From Sulfitobacter sp. S190 (GTDB lineage: Bacteria; Pseudomonadota; Alphaproteobacteria; Rhodobacterales; Rhodobacteraceae), in assembly GCF_025141935.1 (NCBI RefSeq), contig NZ_CP081120.1, positions 2,790,001 to 2,854,000 on the forward strand: 64,000 nt of DNA. The letters run 5' to 3'. Position 1 is the first letter of the stretch, and every line of letters begins with the position of its first letter. Shown here piece after piece: positions 17,175 to 25,328 of this stretch. A program made the position numbers and the translations under genes. The notes under the pieces are model-generated. The model worked only from the letters and a program-made list of their open reading frames with translations. It did not search any database and was not told the DNA's origin.

Positions 17175-18110
17175 ATGAGTTTTCCCCTGACCAGCCCCGA
17201 CGGCACCCGGGCCAGCCGCTTTGCCTTTGGCACCATGCAATTCGGCGGTACGGCCGATGAAGCCGCGTCTGCCGCGATGTTCGATGCCTGCCTTGAGGCC
17301 GGTATTACCCATTTCGACACGGCCCACATCTATACCGATGGCGCATCCGAAACGTATTTGGGCAAGTTCGCCCGCCCCCATCGCGACCGGCTGATCATCG
17401 CGACCAAAGCGGCCTATACCGGCGGCGCGGGGCGGGACAACATACTGCAATCGGCCGACCTATCGCGCAAACGCATGGACATTGACTGTATCGACGTGAT
17501 GTACCTGCACCGGTTTGATCCGGACACACCGCTGGAGCAGACGTTCGACGCGCTTGCCACGCTACGCGACCGTGGCCATATCCGCTTTGTCGGCGTGTCG
17601 AATTTCGCGGCATGGCAGACCGTAAAGGCAGCACAGATCGCGGCAGGTTTCGATCTACAGATTGCGCTGATGCAACCGATGTACAACCTCGTCAAACGGC
17701 AGGCGGAAGTCGAGATCCTGCCGATGACCGCCGATATGGGTATCCTGTGTGCGCCCTATTCGCCCCTTGGCGGCGGTCTTCTGACCGGCAAATACGCGCG
17801 CGGCCTGACCGGCAGACTGACCGAAGACGACAGATATGCCGCGCGCTATGCCGCGGACCGGATGCATCATGCGTCTGCCAGCCTGAGTGCGATTGCGGAC
17901 GATGAAGGCACCGATCCCGCCACGCTGGCCGTGGCGTGGGTGGCTGCGCACGCAGCGCGGCCGGCGCCGATCATCTCTGCGCGCTCGGTCGAGCAGTTAC
18001 GCCCGTCGCTGGACGCGCTGGATTTCACGATGTCGCAGGACCTTTACGCGCGGCTCTGCGCGATCAGCCCCGCACCGCCTCCCGCGACCGACAGGACCGA
18101 AGAGCAATGA
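17175..18110 (+). CDS. Aldo/keto reductase
   Basis: A 311-residue (beta/alpha)8 oxidoreductase using NAD(P)H. The tetrad is visible: Asp and Tyr in HFDTAHIYTDG (about 46-53), Lys in IIATKAAY (about 78), and His in VMYLHRFD (about 113). The phosphate-binding region (ISARSVEQL) is near residue 274. It begins a tight run with the FAD oxidoreductase, DUF938 and lysozyme genes, each overlapping the next by 4 bp, so these are probably one operon. Confidence 0.9.
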   Translation: MSFPLTSPDGTRASRFAFGTMQFGGTADEAASAAMFDACLEAGITHFDTAHIYTDGASETYLGKFARPHRDRLIIATKAAYTGGAGRDNILQSADLSRKRMDIDCIDVMYLHRFDPDTPLEQTFDALATLRDRGHIRFVGVSNFAAWQTVKAAQIAAGFDLQIALMQPMYNLVKRQAEVEILPMTADMGILCAPYSPLGGGLLTGKYARGLTGRLTEDDRYAARYAADRMHHASASLSAIADDEGTDPATLAVAWVAAHAARPAPIISARSVEQLRPSLDALDFTMSQDLYARLCAISPAPPPATDRTEEQ

Positions 18111-19183
18111 CCGATATCATCGTCATCGGTGGCGGCATCGCAGGGCTATCTGCCGCTGCCAGACTGTCGGAAGATGCGCGTGTGACCGTGCTCGAGATGG
18201 AAAGCGCGACCGGCTATCACGCCTCGGGCCGCTCTGCCGCGTTGATCGAGGAAAATTACGGAGCGGTGTCTGTTCAGGCGCTCAACCATGCGAGCATTGA
18301 TTATCTGCGCGATGCCAATGACGGGTATTTGACGCAACGGGGGCTGTTGATTGTCGCCGAGGATCACGACGGCGCCGCATTCGCCGCCGACGTCAAGACG
18401 ATGGGTGTGACCCGGATCAAAGCCACCGAAGCCTGCGAAATGGTGCCGATCCTCGACCCCGGACAGGTCCATTTTGCCGGGTATCACGCTGAAGCCTTCG
18501 ATATCGACACCGACCGCCTGATGCAGGACTTCATCCGCAGCGTGCGTGCCAATGGCGGCCAGATCATCACCGACGCGATTGTGACCGACATTCGCCAGAC
18601 CGCACAGGGCTGGGTGGTCAAGGCGGGCGAGGAATATACCGCACCCACGCTAGTCAACGCCGCAGGGGCATGGGCCGATCTGATCGCGGGCATTGCGGGC
18701 GTGACACCGTTGGGCATCGTGCCCCATCGCCGGTCCATGGCCCGGATCGCAGCACCGGGCGGGCATGATCTTTCACGCTGGCCCATGTTCTTCGGCACCG
18801 GCGAAAGCTGGTACGCCAAGCCCGACGCGGGTGCGTTGATCGTGTCGCCCGCGGAAGAACACGCAACACACCCCCATGATGCCTTTGCCGATGACATGGT
18901 ACTGGCCGAAGGGCTGGCACGGTATCAGAACATGGTGACGCCGGAAGTCACCCGCCCCCTGGCGACATGGGCCGGGCTGCGCAGCTTTGCGCCCGACCGC
19001 ACGCTTGTTCTGGGCCGCGATCCCGATGTGCCGGAATTTGTCTGGTGCGCGGGACAAGGCGGCTACGGTTTCCAGACCTCTCCGGGGGCGTCGCAGCTGT
19101 TGGCCGATCTGGTCATGGGCCGCCCGCCACAGATCGAACCCGCGATGGTCGCCGCGTTGATACCGGACCGGTTGCGCCCATGA
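18107..19183 (+). CDS. FAD-dependent oxidoreductase (glycine/D-amino acid oxidase family)
   Basis: A 358-residue DAO-superfamily flavoprotein. The dinucleotide-binding motif VIGGGIAGLSAAARL starts at residue 5 and the FAD-contacting HASGRSAALI follows at about 39. The C-terminal GQGGYGFQTSPGASQL closes the FAD site. ATG at 18107 was chosen because it overlaps the preceding stop (ATGA) and gives the conserved N terminus; the frame is open upstream inside the reductase gene. It probably oxidises an amine or imino acid, but the substrate is not predictable. Confidence 0.88.
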   Translation: MTDIIVIGGGIAGLSAAARLSEDARVTVLEMESATGYHASGRSAALIEENYGAVSVQALNHASIDYLRDANDGYLTQRGLLIVAEDHDGAAFAADVKTMGVTRIKATEACEMVPILDPGQVHFAGYHAEAFDIDTDRLMQDFIRSVRANGGQIITDAIVTDIRQTAQGWVVKAGEEYTAPTLVNAAGAWADLIAGIAGVTPLGIVPHRRSMARIAAPGGHDLSRWPMFFGTGESWYAKPDAGALIVSPAEEHATHPHDAFADDMVLAEGLARYQNMVTPEVTRPLATWAGLRSFAPDRTLVLGRDPDVPEFVWCAGQGGYGFQTSPGASQLLADLVMGRPPQIEPAMVAALIPDRLRP

Positions 19184-19830
19184 CAGGTGCCCTGCCCCCG
19201 ACGGCGAGTGTCGTCGCGACCGATACGGGTGGCAAACTTCACGCACCATCGGCGGCGCGCAACATGCAGGTCATTGTTGATCTTGTCGCGTCGGTCGCTC
19301 CGCAAACGGGCACAGCGCTGGAAATCGCAAGCGGGACCGGCCAGCATATCGTCGCCCTCGCACAGGCCCTACCCCGCCTGCAATGGCAGCCAAGTGATGT
19401 GGCCCCTGACCGCATCGCAAGTATAAATGCGCGCGCGGTCGAGGCGACCGGCGTTGATATTGCGCAAGCCCGGCACCTTGACGCGACAGACCCCGGCTGG
19501 GCCGCGGCGATCGCTCCGGTCGATCTGGTGATGGTTGTCAATCTGCTGCATCTTGTTTCGCAGGACGCGGCGACCTGTGTTTTGGGCGGGATGTGCGATG
19601 CGCTCTCATCCGGTGGCGTCGTGATCTGCTATGGCCCGTTCAGGCGTTCGGGCGAGCTGATTTCCGAAGGCGATGCACAATTTAACCAGGACCTGCGCCG
19701 CGCAGATCCGGACATCGGATACAAAGACGACGAATGGGTGCTTGAAACGCTCGCAGCCAAGGGTCTGCGGGTCGAGACACGCGCCATGCCTGCAAACAAC
19801 CTCGCCTTTATCGGGCGGAAAGGAAAATGA
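19180..19830 (+). CDS. DUF938 family protein, SAM-dependent methyltransferase fold
   Basis: A 216-residue protein matching the DUF938 pattern: the N-terminal HAPSAARN motif, then ALEIASGTGQHIVALAQALP (the SAM-binding glycine loop) and WQPSDVAPDRIASI. LVMVVNLLHLV and GGVVICYGPFRRSGELIS occupy the usual motif IV and VI positions. The start ATG overlaps the upstream stop. The methyl acceptor for this family is not established. Confidence 0.88.
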   Translation: MTGALPPTASVVATDTGGKLHAPSAARNMQVIVDLVASVAPQTGTALEIASGTGQHIVALAQALPRLQWQPSDVAPDRIASINARAVEATGVDIAQARHLDATDPGWAAAIAPVDLVMVVNLLHLVSQDAATCVLGGMCDALSSGGVVICYGPFRRSGELISEGDAQFNQDLRRADPDIGYKDDEWVLETLAAKGLRVETRAMPANNLAFIGRKGK

Positions 19831-20618
19831 TGATGCTGCGCCGTGTTCTGAGCATTCTTGCACTTGGCCTTCTGGTCGCCTGTGGCAGCGGCGGGGGTCA
19901 ATCGGTGCCGCTGGGCGAGGTGACGCCGCGCAATTTTTCGGACAATGATCCGGTTGATTTTGCAGCCCCCGCACCGTCGAGATATGCCGTTCACGGCATT
20001 GATGCCGCCCGCTTCCAGCAAAGCATCGACTGGTATCAGGCCCGCCGCAATGGTGTGAATTTCGCCTTCATCAAAGCGACCGAGGGCGGGGATCTGCTGG
20101 ACCCGATGTTCGCTTCTCACTGGCGCGGGGCCGCACAGGCGGGCGTGGCCCGGGGCGCTTATCATTTCTACTATTTCTGCACCACACCCGAGGTGCAGGC
20201 CCGCTGGTTCATTCGCAACGTGCCGCGCCGCGCCGGTGATTTGCCGCCCGTGTTGGACATGGAGTGGAACCCGTTTTCACCGACCTGTGCGCACCGTCGT
20301 CCGCCCGCGAATGTGGTGCAGGATGAAATGCGCAGATGGCTCGATATCGTGACCGCGCACTACGGGCAGCGGCCGATCATCTACACGACACCGCGGTTCT
20401 ACCGCGAGAACAACCTGCGCCAGTTCAAAGGCTATGAGTTCTGGTTGCGCTCGACCGCGAAAACCCCGGCCGAGGCCTTTGCGGGACAATCGTGGCGGTT
20501 CTGGCAGTACTCCGCGACCGGCATCATCGGCGGGATCGCGGGCGAAGTCGATCTGAACGCATTTTCGGGCAGTGCCGCGGGCTGGACCCGCTGGCTGGCG
20601 GACCGGCAGCAACGCTAG
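19827..20618 (+). CDS. Glycoside hydrolase family 25 (lysozyme-type) lipoprotein
   Basis: A 263-residue lipoprotein with a signal ending LGLLVAC (lipid-modified Cys19) and then a GH25 muramidase domain from about residue 55. The first catalytic strand reads VHGIDAARFQQSIDWY, then NFAFIKATEGGDLLDPMF, and the DMEWNP motif carries the catalytic Asp/Glu pair. The domain ends with the family's WRFWQYSATGIIGGIAGEVDLNAF. It would cleave peptidoglycan glycan chains from the periplasmic side. It overlaps the DUF938 gene by 4 bp and meets the convergent gene at 20615 with a 4-bp overlap. Confidence 0.9.
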   Translation: MMMLRRVLSILALGLLVACGSGGGQSVPLGEVTPRNFSDNDPVDFAAPAPSRYAVHGIDAARFQQSIDWYQARRNGVNFAFIKATEGGDLLDPMFASHWRGAAQAGVARGAYHFYYFCTTPEVQARWFIRNVPRRAGDLPPVLDMEWNPFSPTCAHRRPPANVVQDEMRRWLDIVTAHYGQRPIIYTTPRFYRENNLRQFKGYEFWLRSTAKTPAEAFAGQSWRFWQYSATGIIGGIAGEVDLNAFSGSAAGWTRWLADRQQR

Positions 20619-21112
20619 GACAGGCGGCCCAGGCCAAGCGGCAAAACGTAGACCGCCGTGCGCGGGGCGGATGCGTGACAGGGGACCGCCCGCGCATGCA
20701 ACGCCGCCAGTTCGGCCTGCGCGCGCTGCGCAATGCAGGCCATGTCGCCCTCGAAACTGGGCAGGTGAAAAACAACGACCTTGCGCGTCTGGCCAAACCG
20801 CATGTGGGTCAGCGCGATGTGGCCGGCCTCACGGTTGTGGCACGCATCCCAGCACAGCTCGGCGATATCGGGCAGATGTTGCAGGCTATCCCAGCGATTA
20901 ATCAGCACAAAAGTGACGGTGGCCGCGTCGCTTTGATCGGTCGCTCCCAGCGCGTCGCGCAGTTCATGCGCACGGTCCCCGATTGCAGCGACCGACGGGC
21001 TGCGCGGCGGCGACAGAGCAACGCCCAGCGCAAAAACCACCGCCACGCATACCGCGGCGATGGTGACGGTGCCTTTAACCGTCCACCCGTATCTTGGCGT
21101 TTTTCGGGTCAT
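20615..21112 (-). CDS. Membrane-anchored protein of unknown function
   Basis: A 165-residue protein with one N-terminal transmembrane helix (VKGTVTIAAVCVAVVFALGVAL) and a periplasmic domain containing four cysteines, two of them in LCWDACHN. ATG 21112 was preferred over an ATG 18 bp upstream because GAGGA lies about 8 bases before it. This start overlaps the end of the upstream dehydrogenase gene by 38 bp in another frame, so the two are translationally close. No known family is recognised. Confidence 0.6.
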   Translation of the reverse strand: MTRKTPRYGWTVKGTVTIAAVCVAVVFALGVALSPPRSPSVAAIGDRAHELRDALGATDQSDAATVTFVLINRWDSLQHLPDIAELCWDACHNREAGHIALTHMRFGQTRKVVVFHLPSFEGDMACIAQRAQAELAALHARAVPCHASAPRTAVYVLPLGLGRLS

Positions 21113-23570
21113 AGGGGCTGTCCTCGACAATCTGCGCGTCCCACAGCTGATTGTGCATCTTCACCTTCAGTTTGGTGCCGACCTCAGCGATGTCAGGAGA
21201 GACATAGCCCATGCCGATCGACTTTCCAAAAGCGACGGAATAGCCCCCGGAGGTGAGCCGCCCGACCCTCGTTTCGCCGTGATAAAGCACCTCGCGCCCC
21301 CACGGATCGGAATCGTCTGGCCCGTCGATCAGCAGGGTCACGCATTTTGCCTTGATGCCGTGATCCTGCATCGCCTGCTTGCCGTGAAAATCCTTGGTAA
21401 GGTCAACGAAACGCGGCAGATCGGCCTCAAGCGGGGTGGCGTCGCGGCCCAGTTCTGTGCCGAAGGCGCGGTATGATTTTTCCTGACGCAGCCAGTTTTG
21501 CGCACGCGCACCGACCAGCTTCATCCCGTGGGGCTCTCCGGCCTTTTCCAACTGGTCAAACAGGTAGTTCTGCATTTCGATCGGGTGATGCAGCTCCCAG
21601 CCCAGCTCTCCGGTATAGGCGACCCGGATGGCGCGTACGGGGCACATACCCAGTTCGATGTCGCGTTTGGTCAGCCACGGAAAGCGCTTGTTGCTCAACA
21701 CGGTATCAGGGTCCGCGTCCTTGACGATTTCTTTCAGCACGTCGCGCGATTTCGGTCCTGCGATGGCAAAAACGCCCCATTGCGTGGTCACGTCATGGCA
21801 TTCGATATAGCCGAACTCGGGCGCCTTGTCCTCGATGGCCTTGCGCAGATAATCGCTGTCATAGGCGGTCCAGGCCCCCGCGCTGACGAGATAGTACTCA
21901 TGCTCGGCCAGACGGACGATGGTGTATTCCGTGCGCGTGGTCCCCGCACCGGTCAACGCGTAGGTCAGATTGATGCGGCCGACCGATGGCAATTTATTGC
22001 ACGTGAACCAGTCGAGAAAGGCGGTCGCGCCGGGGCCTTTGACCAGATGTTTGGTAAAGGCGGTCGCGTCGATCAGCCCGACACCTTCGCGAATGGCCTT
22101 CGCTTCGTCCACGGCGTGTTGCCACCATCCGCCGCGCCGGAAACTGCGGCTGTCATGGTCGCTGAACCCTTCGGGCGCAAAGTAGTTGGGGCGCTCCCAT
22201 CCGTTGACCCAACCGAATTGCGCCCCGCGCGCGGCCTGCCGGTCGTAGGCGGGCGAGGTCCGCAGGGGACGGCACGCGGGGCGTTCTTCGTCGGGATGGT
22301 GCAGGATATAGACGTGTTCATACGCCTCTTCGTTCTTGCGGGCCGCGAACTCGGTTGTCATCCAGTCGCCGTAGCGTTTGGGGTCAAGGCTGGCCATGTC
22401 GATTTCGGCCTCTCCGTCGACCATCATCTGCGCAAGGTAATAGCCCGTGCCCCCCGCCGCGGTGATGCCGAAACTAAAGCCTTCGGCCAGCCACATGTTG
22501 CGCAGTCCCGGCGCCGGGCCGACCAGCGGATTGCCGTCGGGCGTATAGCAGATGGGACCGTTGAAATCGTCCTTCAGCCCGCAGTTTTCGGCCGAGGGAA
22601 TGCGGTGGTTCATCGCCATGTACTGGTCTTCGATACGGTCCAGATCAAGCTGGAACAGATCTGCACGGAAGCTGTCGGGCACACCGAATTCGAACCGTGC
22701 GGGCGCGTCTTTTTCGTAGACGCCCAAAATCCATCCGCCGCGTTCTTCGCGCACATAGCTTTGCGCATCGGCATCGCGGATGACAGGATGTTCGACGTTG
22801 CCTTCGCCCTTTCGGTATTCGACCAGTTCGGGGTCCTGATCCATCACGATGAACTGGTGCTCGACCGGGATGGCGGGCATCTTGATGCCCAGCATCTTCG
22901 CGGTGCGCTGTGCGTGGTTGCCGCTGGCAGTCACGACATGTTCGGCGGTGATGACGACCTGTTCGTCGGACGGGATCAGGTTGCCGCCCTTCTCTACCAT
23001 CTTCGTGCAGGTCACTTCCCATGCGTCGCCGGTCCAGTGAAATGCGTCGGCCTGCCATTTGCGTTCGATCGCCACGCCACGCTGCCGCGCGCCTTTGGCC
23101 ATCGCCATCGTCACATCGGCAGGGTTAATGTAGCCGTCGGTCTGGTGGTACAGCGCCCCCTTGAGATCTTCGGTACGGATCAGCGGCCATTTGGCCTTGA
23201 TCTGCTCGGGCGTCATGAACTCATAGGGCACGCCGCACGTCTCGGCGGTCGACGCATAGAGCATGTATTCGTCCATGCGCGCGTCCGTCTGGGCCATGCG
23301 CAAGTTGCCCACCACGGCAAACCCTGCGTTCAGCCCTGTTTCTTCTTCGAGCGTTTTGTAGAACCGGATGGAATAGTCGTGGATGTGTGTCGTGGCGTAG
23401 GACATGTTGAAATACGGCAGCAGGCCCGCCGCGTGCCAGGTGGAGCCCGAGGTCAGCTCGTCGCGTTCCAGCAACATTACGTCGTCCCAGCCCGCGCGCG
23501 CCAGATGATACGCAATCGAGGTACCAACGGCGCCCCCGCCCACAACCAATGCTTTCACTTGGGTTTTCAT
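21075..23570 (-). CDS. FAD-dependent dehydrogenase fused to a GcvT/aminomethyltransferase domain (dimethylglycine/sarcosine dehydrogenase family)
   Basis: An 831-residue two-module enzyme. The N-terminal DAO module has VVGGGAVGTSIAYHLARAG (residues 9-27) and SGSTWHAAGLL; in dimethylglycine and sarcosine dehydrogenases the His of this motif (H46 here) carries covalently attached FAD. The C-terminal half (about 430-831) is a GcvT T-protein module that would pass the released one-carbon unit to tetrahydrofolate. The family demethylates N-methylated glycines from choline and betaine, or related compounds. Length is typical. The exact substrate is inferred only at family level. Confidence 0.85.
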   Translation of the reverse strand: MKTQVKALVVGGGAVGTSIAYHLARAGWDDVMLLERDELTSGSTWHAAGLLPYFNMSYATTHIHDYSIRFYKTLEEETGLNAGFAVVGNLRMAQTDARMDEYMLYASTAETCGVPYEFMTPEQIKAKWPLIRTEDLKGALYHQTDGYINPADVTMAMAKGARQRGVAIERKWQADAFHWTGDAWEVTCTKMVEKGGNLIPSDEQVVITAEHVVTASGNHAQRTAKMLGIKMPAIPVEHQFIVMDQDPELVEYRKGEGNVEHPVIRDADAQSYVREERGGWILGVYEKDAPARFEFGVPDSFRADLFQLDLDRIEDQYMAMNHRIPSAENCGLKDDFNGPICYTPDGNPLVGPAPGLRNMWLAEGFSFGITAAGGTGYYLAQMMVDGEAEIDMASLDPKRYGDWMTTEFAARKNEEAYEHVYILHHPDEERPACRPLRTSPAYDRQAARGAQFGWVNGWERPNYFAPEGFSDHDSRSFRRGGWWQHAVDEAKAIREGVGLIDATAFTKHLVKGPGATAFLDWFTCNKLPSVGRINLTYALTGAGTTRTEYTIVRLAEHEYYLVSAGAWTAYDSDYLRKAIEDKAPEFGYIECHDVTTQWGVFAIAGPKSRDVLKEIVKDADPDTVLSNKRFPWLTKRDIELGMCPVRAIRVAYTGELGWELHHPIEMQNYLFDQLEKAGEPHGMKLVGARAQNWLRQEKSYRAFGTELGRDATPLEADLPRFVDLTKDFHGKQAMQDHGIKAKCVTLLIDGPDDSDPWGREVLYHGETRVGRLTSGGYSVAFGKSIGMGYVSPDIAEVGTKLKVKMHNQLWDAQIVEDSPYDPKNAKIRVDG

Positions 23571-23751
23571 GTCCGCGACTCCCTTGGGCAGATAGTTGAG
23601 CCTGTTTTAGCCCGACGTTGCGAAAACCGACGCCGAACCGCGACCGGACATGGCGAAAATGCGACCGCAGCCCAGCCAAAATGGCCTATCCCGCTGGCCG
23701 TCATAAATTCTTAAGCTTTCGCGGTTTTGCTCGGACAAAAGGATGACGCCG

Positions 23752-23934
23752 ATGCTGGATAAACTCAGACGCCTTGGAGGGCGTGGGGATCAGAGTGATG
23801 AAAAATCAGACGCGTGGCAGGATGCGCACGAACGCAACCTTGCCGCGCGGGGATGGCATGATCCATGTCCTGTCCCCGAGCCGCAAGACATGCCCGAACC
23901 CTCAACAACCGGGCTGCGACCCATGGCTAGATAA
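23752..23934 (+). CDS. Small hypothetical protein (60 residues)
   Basis: ATG 23752 has AAGGA about 8 bases upstream, whereas the ATG at 23743 sits directly on that Shine-Dalgarno. The product starts MLDKLRRLGGRGDQ and is charged and Pro-rich at the C terminus, with no membrane segment. It lies between two minus-strand genes and overlaps the 3' end of the FAD-linked dehydrogenase gene by 8 bp. Codon use is compatible with coding, but no family is recognised. Confidence 0.4.
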   Translation: MLDKLRRLGGRGDQSDEKSDAWQDAHERNLAARGWHDPCPVPEPQDMPEPSTTGLRPMAR

Positions 23935-25324
23935 TCTTGCCCGGGTTCATGATGCCGTCCGGATCGAGCGCCTGCTTGATTGCGGCCATCACCGGGACGG
24001 CGCCGCCGAGTTCCTTTAGGAGATAGGGCTTCTTGCCCTGCCCGATCCCGTGCTCTCCGGTGCAGGTTCCGTCCAGCGCGATCGCCATTTCGGCCAACCA
24101 GCTGACGAATTGCTCCGCCCGTGCCACTTCACCCCGGTCGTCCAGATCAAGCAGGACCGAGGCATGGAAATTGCCGTCTCCCGCATGGCCGACGATCGGC
24201 GCGATCAGATCCAGTTCGGCGGCCTTTCGGTTGGCCGCACCGACTGCTTCGGCAAGACGCGAGATCGGCACACAGACATCGGTCGCCACCGCCTTGCACC
24301 CCGGGCGCAACGCCAGCATCGCCCAATAGGCGTCGTGTCGCGCCTGCCAAAGCCTGTTTCGGTCCTCCAGCGTGGTCGTTGCCGCATAACCGGTCCCGCC
24401 GAATTCTGCCGACAACATGCCAAAGGTTTCTGCCTGCTCCGCGACCCCTGCTTCGGAGCCGTGGAATTCGAGCAGCAGCAGGGGAGTTTCTGGCAGGTCA
24501 AGCTTCGAATAACCGTTGACCGCTTTGACCACCATCGCATCCAGCAATTCGATCCGCGCAACCGGCAGCCCGTACTGGATCACGGCCATCACCGCCTCGC
24601 ACGCCGCCTCGACCGTGGGGAACGAACAGCTCGCTGCGGAAATCGCTTCGGGAATGCCTTGTAGCCGCAGCGTGATTTCAGTGATCACACCCAGCGTCCC
24701 TTCAGAGCCCACCATAAGCCGCGTCAGATCATATCCGGCGGATGATTTGCGCGCCCGCGTGGCTGTGCGGATGACCTCGCCGTTTGCCATGACCGCCTCG
24801 ACGGACAGCACATTGTCTTTCATGGTGCCGTAGCGCACGGCGTTGGTTCCCGATGCACGGGTCGCTGTCATCCCGCCAATGCTCGCATCTGCTCCGGGAT
24901 CGATCGGGAAAAACAGGCCCTGATCGCGCAGGTGTGTATTTAGCGCCATGCGGGTCACCCCGGGCTGCACACGGCAGTCCAGATCACCTGCGTTGACCTC
25001 GATCACCTGATCCATTTGGCTTACATCGATGCTGATGCCGCCCTGGGGCGCATTCACATGCCCCTCAAGCGACGTGCCGGTCCCGAATGGAATGATCGGC
25101 ACCCGATGTGCGGCGCAGGTCTTTACGATTTCTACAACCTCTTGCGTGGTATGGGCGAAAACCACGGCGTCGGGCGGCTCATTGGTGATCCAGGTGGTGG
25201 TGTGGCCGTGTTGCGCGCACAACGCCGCCCCGGTTTGAAGCCGTTCACCGAACCGTTGCTTGAGGATACCGCACACGGCGCCGATCCCGGTGTCATTGCG
25301 TGCGAGCATGTCCGCCTGCGCCAT
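23927..25324 (-). CDS. FAD-linked oxidase/dehydrogenase (D-lactate/glycolate dehydrogenase family)
   Basis: A 465-residue flavoprotein. The PCMH-type FAD domain has PIIPFGTGTSLEGHVNAPQGG and the later SIGGMTATRASGTNAVRYG and SEGTLGVITEITLRL. The C-terminal domain has IVGHAGDGNFHASVLLD and GTCTGEHGIGQGKKPYL, whose His and Glu residues bind metal and substrate carboxylate in D-2-hydroxyacid dehydrogenases. ATG 25324 gives the conserved start and lies 4 bp after the ggt stop; an upstream ATG would overlap ggt by about 60 bp. It is probably cotranscribed with ggt. Confidence 0.9.
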   Translation of the reverse strand: MAQADMLARNDTGIGAVCGILKQRFGERLQTGAALCAQHGHTTTWITNEPPDAVVFAHTTQEVVEIVKTCAAHRVPIIPFGTGTSLEGHVNAPQGGISIDVSQMDQVIEVNAGDLDCRVQPGVTRMALNTHLRDQGLFFPIDPGADASIGGMTATRASGTNAVRYGTMKDNVLSVEAVMANGEVIRTATRARKSSAGYDLTRLMVGSEGTLGVITEITLRLQGIPEAISAASCSFPTVEAACEAVMAVIQYGLPVARIELLDAMVVKAVNGYSKLDLPETPLLLLEFHGSEAGVAEQAETFGMLSAEFGGTGYAATTTLEDRNRLWQARHDAYWAMLALRPGCKAVATDVCVPISRLAEAVGAANRKAAELDLIAPIVGHAGDGNFHASVLLDLDDRGEVARAEQFVSWLAEMAIALDGTCTGEHGIGQGKKPYLLKELGGAVPVMAAIKQALDPDGIMNPGKII

Positions 25325-25328
25325 TGTG

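Noticed and set aside
21498..23714. Long plus-strand open frame opposite the GcvT-fused dehydrogenase
   Set aside because: Shadow frame; the dehydrogenase motifs on the minus strand are clear.
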